DNA from: Arthrobacter glacialis
GTDB taxonomy: Bacteria > Actinomycetota > Actinomycetes > Actinomycetales > Micrococcaceae
NCBI RefSeq assembly: GCF_002909445.1
Contig: NZ_PPXC01000007.1
Coordinates: forward strand, 1 to 64,000
Reading direction: 5' to 3'
DNA length: 64,000 bases
Shown here: piece after piece, positions 51,454-61,937 of the stretch
Layout of the letters: every line of letters begins with the position of its first letter
Position numbering within the stretch: position 1 is the stretch's first letter
Program-made: the position numbers and the translations under genes
Notes under the pieces: generated by a model
Database searches by the model: none
What the model was told of the DNA's origin: nothing
The model's input: the letters and a program-made list of their open reading frames with translations, nothing else

Positions 51454-53508
51454 CTAGCCGTCCAGTCTGGGAACAGCCGGGGTGTTTTCGCCCACAGCGT
51501 GATAGCTGGCCGCGGCCTGCGCTAGCCAGGCGGCCGTTTGAGCAGTGGCCGCTGGCGGACCCACCACGCGCGCCTGCCCGCCCAGCCTGGCCATGAGCGG
51601 GGCGAGTGTGGCAATGTCCCCCACCAGCAGGCGCATACCCACCTCACCGCCGGCCAGGGCAAAGAGCGAGGCGTTGTAAGCCGGCCCCAACCGTTGCACG
51701 GCGGCGGCGCTTGCCACCACCTGCACAGCGTGGTCGTTGCTGCCGGGATCATAAATGCCGGTGTTGAGCTGCCACGGGAGCCCCGCCGCAGGCACATGGT
51801 CTTGCGCTCCGGCGTCGGCCAGTTCCTTGATGGCATCCACCCGGAAACTGCGCAGCTCCCCCGCCTTGTGGCACCAGGCACGCAGGTACCAGAGCGAATC
51901 GAGCGAGAAGAGCCGAATGGGTTCCACCCTGCGTTCGCCCAGTTCATCACGGGCCCGGACCAGATAGGTCATGGTGCAGGCACGCTTGTTGATGATGGCG
52001 TCTTGCAGCACAGCTATGGTTTCCACCTCGGGGCCGGTGATCAGTTGAAGCCCGACGGCGTTGGCCAGCCAGGCGTCCTCCCCCGCCACGGCGCGCAGCG
52101 ATGTGATGGCAGCGTTGAGTGTATGGGCCTGCTCGGTGCCGGGCAGCGCCGTAAGCGCCTGGAGGCCCACCAGAACTGAGCAGGCTTCTTCCTGGGTCAG
52201 GCGCAGCGGGTTGGACAGGGTCTCGGCATCCCTGATGAATACGTGCCCGGCCTCCGTGGTGACATCCATCAGATCGCCGTGGAGGTAGCCGGGCAGGCCG
52301 GAGACGGTCAGCGTGTCCCGGTCCTTCTCCCACTCCTTGGCAGTGATGTTGAATTCCGCCAAGACCTCAGCTTCTTCCACCCCCGGATTGGCCACCAAAT
52401 ACGGCACCATGGACAGCAGCCGGATGAGCCGGTCCCGTGAGTCCTTTTTCTTGGCCGCGGGGCCCGGCAGCGGGACGGTCCAGTCAAGGGGACCCTGTTC
52501 GGAATCGGCGGCCACTGCAGCGCGCTGCAAGCGGGCGGCCACGGCGTCGCGCAAGGCGGGCGGAGCAATAACCAGCGCTTGGGCACCCATGGCGGCGACG
52601 TCGTCGGCCATCAACTCCGGCTCACGATAGCTGACCTCCAGCACTTCCCAGCCCTCACGGTGCCAGGCGCCGTCGGTGACCCGTTCGGTGTCTTGGCGGC
52701 CGCGCAACCAATGAGCAGCATCGCGCGGCACAGCAATCTGGGCCGTGTGCGGGGTGCCGGTGCCCAGGCTATCCAACACGGAGGCGATGGTGAACTCTTC
52801 GGGACGTTTGAACGTCTCATGGGCGTGGACGCTGACCTCAGAGGCGATGCGCGAGAGCCGGAAACTGCGCTGCTCTCCCCTGTCCAGGTCAAAGCCTGAG
52901 AGGTACCACTGGCCATACTTGTTGCCAAGGCCCCAGGGCTGAACGGTGCGCACAGTGGTGGTGGCGGCCCCGGCAGCGCTGTAGCCAAAGGTCACGGGGT
53001 GATGGCTGCGCAGCGCTGTCCAAAGAGGCTCGAAGGAAGGATCGGCGGTTCGGATGCGCGACTGCGAGGTGGCGGCATCCTCATACCAGCTGGTTCCTGC
53101 CCGGGTGGCAATCTTGCGCAGCGCTGACTGGGCCGCGGCACCAAAACTTGCTTCGGCCCAGACATTGGCGGCAACTGCCAGCAGCGTCATGGCCGACTCG
53201 TCGAGGCGGACCTCGGGAACCCGGTAGTCCACCGGATCAATGCGGTACAGCGATTGATCCTGGGCATCGGTGTCATAGTTGGTGGTCACAGTCATGGGAA
53301 TGCCCAGCTCCTGCAGGGTCTTCTTGTCCCGTTCAAACATCCGCTCAAAGGACGCCTGGACCTTCTCTTCCTCGGCAGAGGTTGAAGCCACCGGCGGGTA
53401 GCCGTTGATTCGTTCCCGGAGGTAGCTCTTGCTGTGGCCGCGCCGGGTCCCCAAAAGGGCAATCACCAGATTCAGCAGGCGTTCAGTGGCATCAATTTTT
53501 GTGGACAC
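51454..53508 (-). CDS. pafBC: Fused PafBC WYL-domain transcriptional regulator
   Basis: 684 residues, twice the usual size because PafB and PafC are fused into one chain. Each half has an N-terminal winged helix (about 5-65 and about 345-420) and a WYL domain (about 155-235, QWYLSGFDLDRGEQRSFRL; and about 505-590, LWYLRAWCHKAGELRSFRVD). PafBC is known from actinobacteria as a transcriptional activator of the RecA/LexA-independent DNA-damage response, with ligand sensed through the WYL domains. Its location near the Pup locus is conserved although it is not a proteasome component. The fusion is recorded for Arthrobacter. Confidence 0.95.
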   Translation of the reverse strand: MSTKIDATERLLNLVIALLGTRRGHSKSYLRERINGYPPVASTSAEEEKVQASFERMFERDKKTLQELGIPMTVTTNYDTDAQDQSLYRIDPVDYRVPEVRLDESAMTLLAVAANVWAEASFGAAAQSALRKIATRAGTSWYEDAATSQSRIRTADPSFEPLWTALRSHHPVTFGYSAAGAATTTVRTVQPWGLGNKYGQWYLSGFDLDRGEQRSFRLSRIASEVSVHAHETFKRPEEFTIASVLDSLGTGTPHTAQIAVPRDAAHWLRGRQDTERVTDGAWHREGWEVLEVSYREPELMADDVAAMGAQALVIAPPALRDAVAARLQRAAVAADSEQGPLDWTVPLPGPAAKKKDSRDRLIRLLSMVPYLVANPGVEEAEVLAEFNITAKEWEKDRDTLTVSGLPGYLHGDLMDVTTEAGHVFIRDAETLSNPLRLTQEEACSVLVGLQALTALPGTEQAHTLNAAITSLRAVAGEDAWLANAVGLQLITGPEVETIAVLQDAIINKRACTMTYLVRARDELGERRVEPIRLFSLDSLWYLRAWCHKAGELRSFRVDAIKELADAGAQDHVPAAGLPWQLNTGIYDPGSNDHAVQVVASAAAVQRLGPAYNASLFALAGGEVGMRLLVGDIATLAPLMARLGGQARVVGPPAATAQTAAWLAQAAASYHAVGENTPAVPRLDG

Positions 53509-53557
53509 ACAGCCCAGCGTACCGGCAGCGGAACTGTGTTACTGACCCGCTCTTAAA

Positions 53558-53629
53558 CAACTGACCCGCAGTAGTGGTCGAAAAAACGCGATTTCGCGCC
53601 GTTTTTCGACCACTACTGCGGGTCAGTTG
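53558..53629. terminator. 28-bp perfect hairpin between pafBC and the FKBP gene
   Basis: Arms 53558-53585 and 53602-53629 pair perfectly; an inner CGCG/CGCG stem closes the loop. Six A and five T form complementary tracts inside the arms. The 10-mer ACTGACCCGC from the left arm is repeated at 53541-53550, as if part of another copy. It may terminate the FKBP gene (minus strand) and resembles an intergenic repeat element. Confidence 0.7.
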
Positions 53630-53641
53630 GAGTGGGGGTGC

Positions 53642-54037
53642 TTAGCGCACGGCCACCAGGTCAACCACAAAGATCAACGCTTCATTGGGGCCAATGGCTC
53701 CACCAGCACCGCGTGAGCCGTAAGCCAACTCGGAGGGGATTTCCAGACGACGGCGGCCGCCCACCTTCATGCCGATCAAGCCCTGGTCCCAGCCCTGGAT
53801 GACCTGGCCGATGCCGGCGCGGAACTCCAGCGGGTTGCCGCGTCCCCAGGAAGAATCAAATTCTTCGCCGGTGGAGAATGCGACGCCCACGTAGTGGGTG
53901 GAAACGGTGCTGCCGGGGACTACCTCGGTGCCGGTGCCTTCGATGAGGTCTTCAATGACCAGTTCGGTGGGAACGGCGTGTGCCGGGAATTCAATTTCGG
54001 GCTTGGTGCGATCGTAGTCGCGTGTTCCAAAAGACAT
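53642..54037 (-). CDS. FKBP-type peptidyl-prolyl isomerase, cytoplasmic
   Basis: 131 residues, single FKBP domain. GSTVSTHYVGVAFSTGEEFDSS, GQVIQGWDQGLIGMKVGGRRRLEIPSELAYG and FVVDLVAVR hold the known FK506-pocket residues (Tyr, Phe, Asp, Trp, Tyr). It speeds cis-trans isomerisation of Xaa-Pro bonds. No signal peptide. It lies 21 bases after the secreted FKBP gene, so the pair is an operon with two compartments served. Confidence 0.95.
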   Translation of the reverse strand: MSFGTRDYDRTKPEIEFPAHAVPTELVIEDLIEGTGTEVVPGSTVSTHYVGVAFSTGEEFDSSWGRGNPLEFRAGIGQVIQGWDQGLIGMKVGGRRRLEIPSELAYGSRGAGGAIGPNEALIFVVDLVAVR

Positions 54038-54058
54038 GGTTCTCCTTGCGGGTTTTAG

Positions 54059-55042
54059 TTACTTCTTCGCTTCAATCTTAACAACAAATACCAGAGTTCC
54101 GGCAGGCTTGCCGCCGGCCGCTGCATCCTCGCCGTACGCCAACGACGCCGGGATGGTCAGCTGCACAGTTGAACCAACTTTTTGGCCTGTCAGACCCTTG
54201 GTCCAGCCCTCAATAACTCCCTGCAAGCTGAATGTTGCAGCCTCGCCACGCTCATAGGCGGAGTCGAACTGCTTGCCGTCGGACCAGGTCCAGCCGGTGT
54301 ACAGGGCGGAGATTGAATCGCTGGCGGCCAGGACGTCGCCCGTACCTTCGGTGAGAACCTGGACGGCCATGTCTGCCGGCGGATCGTTCTTGGGGATGGT
54401 GATGCTGGGGACGCCCTTGTCATCAAACTTTGCAACGGGCAGTTTGCCGTCCTTGGCAAGAGCCGCAACGTCATCAGCGCTCATGAGCTTTGCCGGCGCC
54501 GGCGCATCCGTCGCGGAGACGACCTTGAAGACACTCATGGCGGCAGGCTGCTCGGGCTGCTCCGGGGCCTCCGTTGACCCTGCACCGGCAGGCACGGCAG
54601 GGGTTGCGTAGGCGATGTAGGCGCCTACCTTGGCACCGGCAAAGGTCGAGTAGACCAGGGCGAACTGGGTCTTGAAATTATCATCCAAGGTGATCTTGTT
54701 GGACTGTTCCTTGGTGAACGACTCGCCGATGGTCTCACCATCCGTGGCGTTCAGCATGACCTGCTGGAACGCAACGATTTGGCCGGCCTTGATCTGCTCG
54801 CCGTCACCGGGGGTGACCAGGCGCATGGACTCGGCCTTGATCTCCAACGGCATGTCAAAGGTGACCTTGGGTGCTTTACCCTTGCCGAGGTCTTCCACCT
54901 TGACGGAGGCCAAGGCCTCCGCGTTCGACGGCGGAATCGACACCGAGGCGCTGGGTGCCGGCGCGGCGGAGTCCGTTGAACCGGGTGCACACGCTGTTGC
55001 AAGCAACAGCACTGGAAGAAGCAGGGCAAGAAGTCGGCGCAC
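54059..55042 (-). CDS. Lipoprotein with FKBP-type isomerase domain
   Basis: 327 residues from the GTG at 55042 (weak AAAGAG upstream). Signal with lipobox LLLATACAP. The C-terminal domain (about 225-327) is a canonical FKBP: SDSISALYTGWTWSDGKQFD, GVIEGWTKGLTGQKVGS and PASLAYGEDA. The middle (about 65-180) looks like a degenerate second FKBP-like module without the key pocket residues. It should act outside the membrane as a folding catalyst. Upstream open frame is not used. Confidence 0.9.
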   Translation of the reverse strand: MRRLLALLLPVLLLATACAPGSTDSAAPAPSASVSIPPSNAEALASVKVEDLGKGKAPKVTFDMPLEIKAESMRLVTPGDGEQIKAGQIVAFQQVMLNATDGETIGESFTKEQSNKITLDDNFKTQFALVYSTFAGAKVGAYIAYATPAVPAGAGSTEAPEQPEQPAAMSVFKVVSATDAPAPAKLMSADDVAALAKDGKLPVAKFDDKGVPSITIPKNDPPADMAVQVLTEGTGDVLAASDSISALYTGWTWSDGKQFDSAYERGEAATFSLQGVIEGWTKGLTGQKVGSTVQLTIPASLAYGEDAAAGGKPAGTLVFVVKIEAKK

Positions 55043-55176
55043 AGAAACTCTTTCGATTGCAGGTTTGATGGGGGGAGGGCAATAACGCGGCGCCCTATGA
55101 CACGGTGCCCCATCAAGCACGTGGATGAAAAGGGCTGCGTCCAGCTTATCGCTTGAAACTGAACGAAAGCTGCGTG

Positions 55177-55205
55177 GCAGCCCAACATGTCCTTGGTTGG
55201 GCTAC
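55177..55205. terminator. Weak hairpin downstream of pafA
   Basis: A 10-bp stem with one G-T pair (55177-55186 and 55196-55205). A seven-T run lies on the plus strand about ten bases away, not on the side expected for a minus-strand terminator. Called only as a possible structure. Confidence 0.3.
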
Positions 55206-55220
55206 TGCTACACGGTTTTT

Positions 55221-56594
55221 TTAGTACTCGTGGCGCAAGGATGCTATGAGTTCATCGACGCGTTCGTCGCTGCTCTTGAACGGGTCCTTGCAGAGAATTG
55301 TTTGGTGGGAGCGGTCATTGAGTTTCAGGTGAACCCAGTCAACCGTGTAGTCCCGTCCGGAATCCCTGGCCGCGCTGACAAACTTGCCGCGCAAGTGGGC
55401 GCGTGTTGTGGCCGGCGCCGTATCCACTGCAGCAAGGATTTCTTCGGCGGTGGCCACCTTCGCGGCGGCGCCGCGCCGTTCGAGCATGTTGAACAAGCCC
55501 CTGTCCGCGGAGATGTCGTGGTAGCGCAAATCGAGTTGCGCCACCTGGGGTGAGCCCCACGTGACGTTGTGCCGGTCAGCGTAGGCGCCAAGCAGCTTGG
55601 CCTTGATGGCCCAGTCGATTTCGGTGTCGATGCTGGAATAGTTTTCACTTTCCACGGCATCCAGGGTGCGTTCCCAGAGATCCAGGATTCGGGGCACCAA
55701 ATCATGGTGTGCTCCGTGCGAGCGGACAAAAGCGCTCACTTTGTCCAAATAGTGTCGCTGAATCTGGATCGCTGTCATGGTGCGGCCATCGGCCATCTTC
55801 AGCGGATGCTTGCCCGTGATGTCATGGGAAATCTCGCGAATGCTGCGGATGGGGTTCTCCAGGCGCATGTCGCTCATGATGGAGCCCGCCTCAACCATGC
55901 GCAGAATCAAGTCGACACTGCCTACCTTGAGCATGGTGGTGGTTTCAGACATGTTGGAATCCCCCACAATCACATGCAGGCGGCGGTACAGCTCGGCATC
56001 GGCATGGGGTTCATCACGGGTGTTGATGATGGGCCTGGAGCGGGTGGTGGCTGAGGAGACGCCTTCCCAAATATGGTCGGCGCGCTGGGAAAACGCATAC
56101 TGCCCGCCCTGCTGGGCCGGCAGCACCTTCCCGGCCCCGGAAATGAGCTGCCGGGTGACCAGAAACGGGATGAGGATATCCGCCAAACGGTTGAATTCGC
56201 CCTTGCGGGTGATCAGATAGTTCTCGTGGCTGCCGTAGGAGTTTCCGGCGGAATCCACATTGTTCTTAAAGAGGAAGATCTGCCCGTTGTAACCCTCCAG
56301 TTCCAACCGTGCCTGGGCTTCGTGGACAAGATCGTTCAGGATGGCTTCCCCGGCACGGTCGTGGGCTATAAGCTGGGCGATCCCGTCGCACTCTGCCGTG
56401 GCGTACTCGGGGTGTGAGCCCACATCCAAGTACAGCCGTGAGCCGTTGGGCAGGAACACGTTGGAGGAGCGTCCCCAGCTGACCACCTTGCGAAAAAGGT
56501 ACCTGGCAACTTCTTCCGGCGACAAAGGCCGTGAGCCTGGGGCTGAATAGGCCACACCAAACTCGGTTTCAATGCCAAAAATTCGCCTGTCCAC
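55221..56594 (-). CDS. pafA: Pup--protein ligase PafA
   Basis: 457 residues, expected length. The N-terminal [13 protein letters not shown] supplies Mg-ATP ligands (Glu9), and [16 protein letters not shown] contains the catalytic Asp (Asp57). [29 protein letters not shown] is the conserved core loop. It joins the C-terminal Glu of Pup to substrate lysines using ATP. It lies 14 bases after prcA in the same operon direction. The gene order here is the usual actinobacterial one. Confidence 0.97.
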   Translation of the reverse strand: MDRRIFGIETEFGVAYSAPGSRPLSPEEVARYLFRKVVSWGRSSNVFLPNGSRLYLDVGSHPEYATAECDGIAQLIAHDRAGEAILNDLVHEAQARLELEGYNGQIFLFKNNVDSAGNSYGSHENYLITRKGEFNRLADILIPFLVTRQLISGAGKVLPAQQGGQYAFSQRADHIWEGVSSATTRSRPIINTRDEPHADAELYRRLHVIVGDSNMSETTTMLKVGSVDLILRMVEAGSIMSDMRLENPIRSIREISHDITGKHPLKMADGRTMTAIQIQRHYLDKVSAFVRSHGAHHDLVPRILDLWERTLDAVESENYSSIDTEIDWAIKAKLLGAYADRHNVTWGSPQVAQLDLRYHDISADRGLFNMLERRGAAAKVATAEEILAAVDTAPATTRAHLRGKFVSAARDSGRDYTVDWVHLKLNDRSHQTILCKDPFKSSDERVDELIASLRHEY

Positions 56595-56608
56595 CAGCTA
56601 ATTCCCCT

Positions 56609-57355
56609 CTAGTCTGTTCTCAGTTGCGCTGCAACATCTGCAGCGGATAAACGCCGAAAGGCCCTGTGCGAGCCACCCACAGCCGCCGCATTGCGATCCA
56701 GGACCGCAACCTCCAAGGTAGGAGCCCCCAGCCGGACCGCAGGGCCGGCACCTGCTGTGGCGGCACCCGTCGTGGCGGCCTCGAGCCGGGGAGCCTCCAA
56801 GGCACTGACAGCCCAGCGCAGCGCCTGGCCAAGTTCGGCCCCGGCACTCCACACTTTTGCCAAGGTGGCCTGCACCAGCTCGGCCTTGCCGCCCATGGCC
56901 AAGTAGCCCGACTCATCTGAAATGGACCCGTCAAAGTTCAAACGGAAGATGTGGTCTTCACCCTCCCGATCCCCCACTTCGGCAACAGCCAGTTCCACCT
57001 CAAAAGGCTTTTGCTCGGCGGTGAAAACAGTGCCAAGGCTTTGCGCATAAACACTGGCCAGGCCCCGGGCCGTAACATCCACCCGGTTGTAGGAGTATCC
57101 GCGAACATCGGCATAGCGCACACCGGCCTGGCGCAGGCTTTCAAATTCGTTGTACTTCCCTACTGCGGCAAAGGCAATGCGGTCATAGATTTCACCAATC
57201 TTATGCAGGGTCGGTGAGGGGTTCTCTGCCACCAGGGCCATGCCGTCACGAAAACTCAGGACCACGACGGATTTGCCGCGGGCAATTCCCTTGCGGGCAA
57301 AATCTGCCCTGTCCTTCATGACTTGTTCGGGAGAAACATAGAATTGCTGCGCCAT
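56609..57355 (-). CDS. prcA: Proteasome subunit alpha
   Basis: 248 residues. FYVSPEQVMKDRADFARKGIARGKSVVVL is the alpha-type N terminus which forms the gate of the 20S core. VYAQSLGTVFTAEQKPFEVELAVAEVG is typical of the barrel body. The C-terminal tail (AAVGGSHRAFRRLSAADV) is shorter than some relatives. It stacks on PrcB rings and accepts Mpa. Follows prcB with two bases between (ORF end and start overlap region). Confidence 0.96.
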   Translation of the reverse strand: MAQQFYVSPEQVMKDRADFARKGIARGKSVVVLSFRDGMALVAENPSPTLHKIGEIYDRIAFAAVGKYNEFESLRQAGVRYADVRGYSYNRVDVTARGLASVYAQSLGTVFTAEQKPFEVELAVAEVGDREGEDHIFRLNFDGSISDESGYLAMGGKAELVQATLAKVWSAGAELGQALRWAVSALEAPRLEAATTGAATAGAGPAVRLGAPTLEVAVLDRNAAAVGGSHRAFRRLSAADVAAQLRTD

Positions 57356-57356
57356 T

Positions 57357-58178
57357 TTATGCCTCCCTGCGTTCGGCCATTCGCCGAGCGGTAATGGTTT
57401 CCACCACGGCAGCTAATGTTTCGGGGCTGACCCGGGTGGCGCCTTTCTGCGTGACAACATAGACCACAGGCCACAATTGCCGCACCAGGTCCGGCCCTCC
57501 TGTGGCGGAGTCGTCGTCGGAGGCGTCAACCAATGCCTCAACAGCCACGGCTACGGCCTCCTCGGGACCCATCTCCGGGCGCCACAGTTTTTTCAGCGCA
57601 CCCCGGGCAAAAACGGCGCCGGAACCAACACTGTGGTGTTCCAATTCCTCATAGCGGCCCCCCGTTACATCATAAGAAAACAGGCGGCCGGCGGGCTCCT
57701 CTGGCTCGACGCCGGCGAACAATGGAACCACCGAAAGGCCTTGCAGGGCCATGGGCAGATTGGCGCGGATCATGGCGCCGAGCCGGTTTGCCTTGCCCTC
57801 AAGACTCAGCAGGGTGCCTTCGATTTTCTCGTAGTGCTCAAGTTCCACCTGGAACAATCGCACAATGTCGATGGCGATGCCTGCCGTGCCGGCAATGCCG
57901 AGCACGGAGTACTTGTCAGCCGGAAAGACTTTTTCAATGTGCCTGTTGGCAATCATGGACCCCATGGTGGCGCGCCGGTCCCCCGCCATGACAACACCGC
58001 CCGTGCAGGTCAGCGCCACAATGGTGGTGCCGTGCGGGGTGGCCGGCATGCTGCCCGGCGGCAAGACCTGGCCAAAGGGCAACAGCCCGGGATGGCTGCG
58101 GCTCACATAGTCAAAGAACGACGACGAAGAGCCGGCAGCTTCCAGCGCCGGAAACTCACTTCTGCGCTGAGAGTCCAT
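57357..58178 (-). CDS. prcB: Proteasome subunit beta
   Basis: 273 residues with a propeptide of 50 residues ending in MPATPHG. Mature protein begins at Thr51 in [11 protein letters not shown], the N-terminal nucleophile. Catalytic Asp, Lys and Ser patterns follow ([13 protein letters not shown] and [21 protein letters not shown]). Autoprocessing exposes Thr51 after assembly. It lies six bases after pup. Confidence 0.97.
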   Translation of the reverse strand: MDSQRRSEFPALEAAGSSSSFFDYVSRSHPGLLPFGQVLPPGSMPATPHGTTIVALTCTGGVVMAGDRRATMGSMIANRHIEKVFPADKYSVLGIAGTAGIAIDIVRLFQVELEHYEKIEGTLLSLEGKANRLGAMIRANLPMALQGLSVVPLFAGVEPEEPAGRLFSYDVTGGRYEELEHHSVGSGAVFARGALKKLWRPEMGPEEAVAVAVEALVDASDDDSATGGPDLVRQLWPVVYVVTQKGATRVSPETLAAVVETITARRMAERREA

Positions 58179-58184
58179 GAGGTG

Positions 58185-58391
58185 CTACTGTCCACCCTTT
58201 TGCACAAACCCGCGGACAAACTCTTCCGCGTTTGATTCCAGCACGCCGTCGATCTCATCCAGGAGATCATCCACCCCTGAGGTGGCCGCCTGGGCAGCGC
58301 CAGAATCTGGTGCCGGAGTGGGCAGGGGCGCCTCATCGACGTGTTCTTCCTCGGTGCGGGAGGAAACGTTTTTTTGTTCCTGCGAAGCCAT
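58185..58391 (-). CDS. pup: Prokaryotic ubiquitin-like protein Pup
   Basis: 68 residues from ATG 58391, with GAGGGA upstream. Acidic, disordered N-terminal half; a coiled-coil-forming VDDLLDEIDGVLESNAEEFVRG, then the conserved FVQKGGQ end. The terminal Gln must be deamidated to Glu by Dop before PafA can use it. The longer open frame upstream is not supported. Confidence 0.97.
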   Translation of the reverse strand: MASQEQKNVSSRTEEEHVDEAPLPTPAPDSGAAQAATSGVDDLLDEIDGVLESNAEEFVRGFVQKGGQ

Positions 58392-58503
58392 GGTTAGTCC
58401 CTCATATCCGGATCCCTGATACCCGTAGCTGGTATCTGACTCCATCCTGCCACGGACCTGCCCAGTTTGCGTGCCACCGTGGTGTTTGTGTTTGGGCCGC
58501 CAG

Positions 58504-60099
58504 CTAGTGTGGGCCGGAGAGCAACTGGGCCAGGAAATCGGCAAGCCCAGTGTTGGCATCAAACAACCCGGCGGTCAGCGCATGTGTGCCGCGTAGGGGT
58601 TCCTTGGTGGACACCCGTTGGAGCCGGCGAAGTTGCGGAAGTTCAAAGATGACTGAATCCCAGCTGGCCCCCACCACGTGGGCACCAAACTCCTGGATGC
58701 ACCGGCCCCGGAAATATGCCCGGGTGTCAGTGGGTGGCGCCAGCACTGCTGCGGCGATGGACTCATCCGTGACAAGACGCTGCATGCGGCCATGCTGCAG
58801 GAGCTTGTAATAGAGACCCTTTTCCGGGCGGACATCTGACCATTGCAGATCAATCAGGCCCAGTCGGGGATCATTCCACGCCATCTTGTCCCGGGCACGG
58901 TACTGCTGGAGCAGATTGAGTTTGGCCACCCACTCCAGTTGGCTGGCCAGGCTCATGGGGTCGTTACCCAGAGCTGTGAGCACTTCCTCCCACTTGGCCA
59001 AGAGTGCGGCTGTATGGCTGTCGCCTGTTGTGGGATCGGTGGAGCCGTTGGCAGCGGCGTGGGCCGTGGCTGCGTTAAGGTAGAGCCACTGCACGTCCAA
59101 CGCACTAACCCTGGTGCCGTTGCGTAGCAGGTGGGTTTGCTGCAACTGCCAGTCGTGGCTGATCTCCCGCAGCGTGGACACGGGGTCGGCGAACTCCAGT
59201 TCCGGGGCGTTGCCGTGCTCAATCATGTCCAGTACCAGCGCCGTGGTGCCGAATTTGAGGTAGTTGGAGACTTGACTCAGGTTGGCGTCGCCAATGATCA
59301 CGTGCAGGCGGCGGTACTTCTCAGCCACGGCATGGGGTTCATCCCTGGTGTTGATGATGGGGCGGCGGATGGTGGTTTCCAGCCCCACCTCGGCTTCGAA
59401 GAAGTCTGCTCGCTGGCTGATCTGAAACCCCATGCCGGAGCCGTCCTGGCCCAGTCCCACCCGGCCCGCCCCACACATGATGGCCCGGGTTACAAAGAAC
59501 GGCGTCAGCCCGGAAACAATGTTTTTGAAGGGCACGTGCCGCGGCATCAAGTAGTTCTCGTGGCTGCCGTAGGAAACAGATTTGTTGTCGGTGTTGTTTT
59601 TGTACAGGTTGATTTCCGGCAGGCCCGGGGTTGCGGCGATCCTGCGCACGGCAGCCAACGCCACCAAATCACCTGCCGCATCCCAGCGCACGGCGTCGAG
59701 GGGGTTGGTGACCTCCGGTGAGGAGTATTCAGGGTGTGCGTGGTCAACATACAGCCGTGCACCATTGCCCAACACCATATTCATCATGAGGGGAATGCTG
59801 GGGTCGCCGGTTTCGCCGCCCTCAAGGGCAATCTGCGCGGCAGTGAGTTCGGATTCATTGTCCGTGAGCTGGCTGGGATGGGCCACATTTCGTGGCATGG
59901 ACCAGCCGCGGGCGTCAGCGAGCGGATCCTCGTCAGTGTAGTCCCAGCGGGTCTCCCCACCGGCTGCCGCCCGCTGCTTGGTCTCCTGCGAATAGGCATG
60001 GACCACCTGGGTGGACAGCCAGGTGGCGTTGAACGAGCTGCCACCGGGGGCATGGATGCCGTACTCGGTTTCCGCCCCCATGACCCGCACAACACTCAC
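58504..60099 (-). CDS. dop: Pup deamidase/depupylase Dop
   Basis: 531 residues, paralogous to Paf[15 protein letters not shown] (Mg-ATP ligands) and [16 protein letters not shown] with the catalytic Asp are visible, as is the Dop-specific insertion (about 40-80, [15 protein letters not shown]) absent from Paf[27 protein letters not shown] is the conserved core loop. It deamidates Pup's terminal Gln and also removes Pup from substrates. ATG overlaps the mpa stop by four bases. pup is 112 bases downstream. Confidence 0.97.
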   Translation of the reverse strand: MSVVRVMGAETEYGIHAPGGSSFNATWLSTQVVHAYSQETKQRAAAGGETRWDYTDEDPLADARGWSMPRNVAHPSQLTDNESELTAAQIALEGGETGDPSIPLMMNMVLGNGARLYVDHAHPEYSSPEVTNPLDAVRWDAAGDLVALAAVRRIAATPGLPEINLYKNNTDNKSVSYGSHENYLMPRHVPFKNIVSGLTPFFVTRAIMCGAGRVGLGQDGSGMGFQISQRADFFEAEVGLETTIRRPIINTRDEPHAVAEKYRRLHVIIGDANLSQVSNYLKFGTTALVLDMIEHGNAPELEFADPVSTLREISHDWQLQQTHLLRNGTRVSALDVQWLYLNAATAHAAANGSTDPTTGDSHTAALLAKWEEVLTALGNDPMSLASQLEWVAKLNLLQQYRARDKMAWNDPRLGLIDLQWSDVRPEKGLYYKLLQHGRMQRLVTDESIAAAVLAPPTDTRAYFRGRCIQEFGAHVVGASWDSVIFELPQLRRLQRVSTKEPLRGTHALTAGLFDANTGLADFLAQLLSGPH

Positions 60100-61886
60100 A
60101 AGTACTGCCCGGTGTTGCTCAGCGTTTCCAGCGGCTCCAGCGTCTTGCCGGGGACCTGGCCTTCCTTGCTTTGCACGATGGTGCGGATGTACGTGATCCG
60201 CTCACCCTTCTTGCCCGAAATCCGGGCCCAGTCGTCGGGGTTGGTGGTGTTGGGCATGTCCTCGTGTTCACGGAACTCATCCACCACGGCACGGAGCATG
60301 TGCTCAATCCGGATACCCTTTTCAGCGTGCGTCAGCAGGTCCTTGATGGCGTACTTCTTGGCCCTGTCAACAACATTCTGGATGACAGCACCGGAATTGA
60401 AATCCTTGAAGTACAGCATTTCGGTGTCGCCATTGGCGTACGTGACTTCCAGGTACTCATTGGACTTGTCCGTGGCGTACATGGCCTCAACCGTGCGCTG
60501 GATCATGGCGTCAACCGTCTCCTGCAAGCTGCCGTTGTTGGCGGCCACATCATCGGCGTGGAAGGGAAGAGCCGTGGTGACGTACTTGGCAAAAATATCG
60601 GCGGCAGCCTCCACATCCGGGCGCTGAATCTTGACTTTCACATCCAGTCGGCCCGGGCGCAGGATGGCCGGGTCAATCATGTCCTCGCGGTTGGAGGCGC
60701 CAATGACAATCACGTTGTCGAGGCGTTCGACGCCGTCAATCTCACTCAGGAGCTGGGGCACGATGGTGGTTTCCACATCGGAGGACACACCCGTTCCACG
60801 GGTGCGGAACAAGGAGTCCATCTCGTCAAAGAAGACCACCACGGCACTGCCGTCCGAGGCTTTTTCGCGGGCGCGGCTGAAGATGAGCCGGATCTGGCGT
60901 TCCGTCTCACCCACATACTTGTCCAACAGTTCCGGGCCCTTGATGTTCAGGAAGTAGCTCTTTTGATCCTTCACGCCGGAGCGTTCGGCAGCCCGTTTGG
61001 CCAAGGAGTTGGCAACAGCCTTGGCAATGAGAGTTTTTCCGCAGCCGGGCGGGCCGTAAAGCAAAATGCCCTTCGGCGGTTTGAGGCCGTGTTCGCGGTA
61101 CAGGTCCGGGTGCAGGAAGGGCAGCTCCACAGCGTCGCGGATCTGCTCGATCTGGGATGCCAGGCCGCCAATGTCGGAGTAGGAAATGTCCGGAACTTCC
61201 TCCAGAATCAGGTTTTCCACCTCGGAGCGCGGAATCTTTTCCAGGGCATAGCCCGTGCGCCCGTCCACCGTGAGGGCATCCCCCACCTTCACTGAACCGC
61301 CCTGCAGTACGCCGGCCAGACGAACCACCCGCTCCTCATCGGCACGGCCAATGACCAGCACCCGGGTAGTGCCCAGCAGCTCCTTGACGGTGACAAGCTC
61401 ACCCACACGCTCATAGCCCAGCCCGGCGATGACAGTGAAGGCTTCGTTGAGCAGCACCTCCTGGCCAACGTTGAGATCACTCATGCGCAGCAACGGGCTC
61501 AGCCCCACGCGCATCTTCCGCCCGGAGGCAAAAATGTCCAGGCTCTCCTGGCTCACAGCAGTGCTGACTCCCCCGCCAGCGCTGTGGCGGTTGAGCGCAA
61601 CGATGGTGCCGAAGCTGTAGGGGGGTTCGCCGTCGTGCTCCAAAGCAGAACGGAGCTTGAGGATCTCCGACTTAGCCGTTTCCAGCATGGCCACCAGCTT
61701 GGAATTGTTGGTGGTTGCCGATGCCAGCTGGCGGTCAAGGTTGCGCGCCTTGTCCCGGAGCACGTTGAGCTGGCGCTCCAACACTGCATGCTGGCCGGGA
61801 CCTGTGAGATAGCTGGCCTCGGCCGAACCCGGCGACGGGGCGCCTGTGGCAGGGATGTCGGGCGTGGGGTGCTGTGATTCGCTCAT
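60096..61886 (-). CDS. mpa: Proteasome-activating AAA ATPase Mpa/ARC
   Basis: 596 residues. N-terminal coiled coil (about 30-80, [20 protein letters not shown]) which binds Pup; two OB domains (about 90-235); AAA domain with Walker [20 protein letters not shown], Walker [17 protein letters not shown] and sensor [21 protein letters not shown]. The C terminus is NTGQYL, the QYL tail that opens the PrcA gate. It unfolds pupylated substrates. Shine-Dalgarno GAAGGA before the ATG. Confidence 0.97.
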   Translation of the reverse strand: MSESQHPTPDIPATGAPSPGSAEASYLTGPGQHAVLERQLNVLRDKARNLDRQLASATTNNSKLVAMLETAKSEILKLRSALEHDGEPPYSFGTIVALNRHSAGGGVSTAVSQESLDIFASGRKMRVGLSPLLRMSDLNVGQEVLLNEAFTVIAGLGYERVGELVTVKELLGTTRVLVIGRADEERVVRLAGVLQGGSVKVGDALTVDGRTGYALEKIPRSEVENLILEEVPDISYSDIGGLASQIEQIRDAVELPFLHPDLYREHGLKPPKGILLYGPPGCGKTLIAKAVANSLAKRAAERSGVKDQKSYFLNIKGPELLDKYVGETERQIRLIFSRAREKASDGSAVVVFFDEMDSLFRTRGTGVSSDVETTIVPQLLSEIDGVERLDNVIVIGASNREDMIDPAILRPGRLDVKVKIQRPDVEAAADIFAKYVTTALPFHADDVAANNGSLQETVDAMIQRTVEAMYATDKSNEYLEVTYANGDTEMLYFKDFNSGAVIQNVVDRAKKYAIKDLLTHAEKGIRIEHMLRAVVDEFREHEDMPNTTNPDDWARISGKKGERITYIRTIVQSKEGQVPGKTLEPLETLSNTGQYL

Positions 61887-61937
61887 GACAATTGATCCTT
61901 CCGGAGCCGGGTCGGGCTGCTACTGCTGAGTGTAGTG

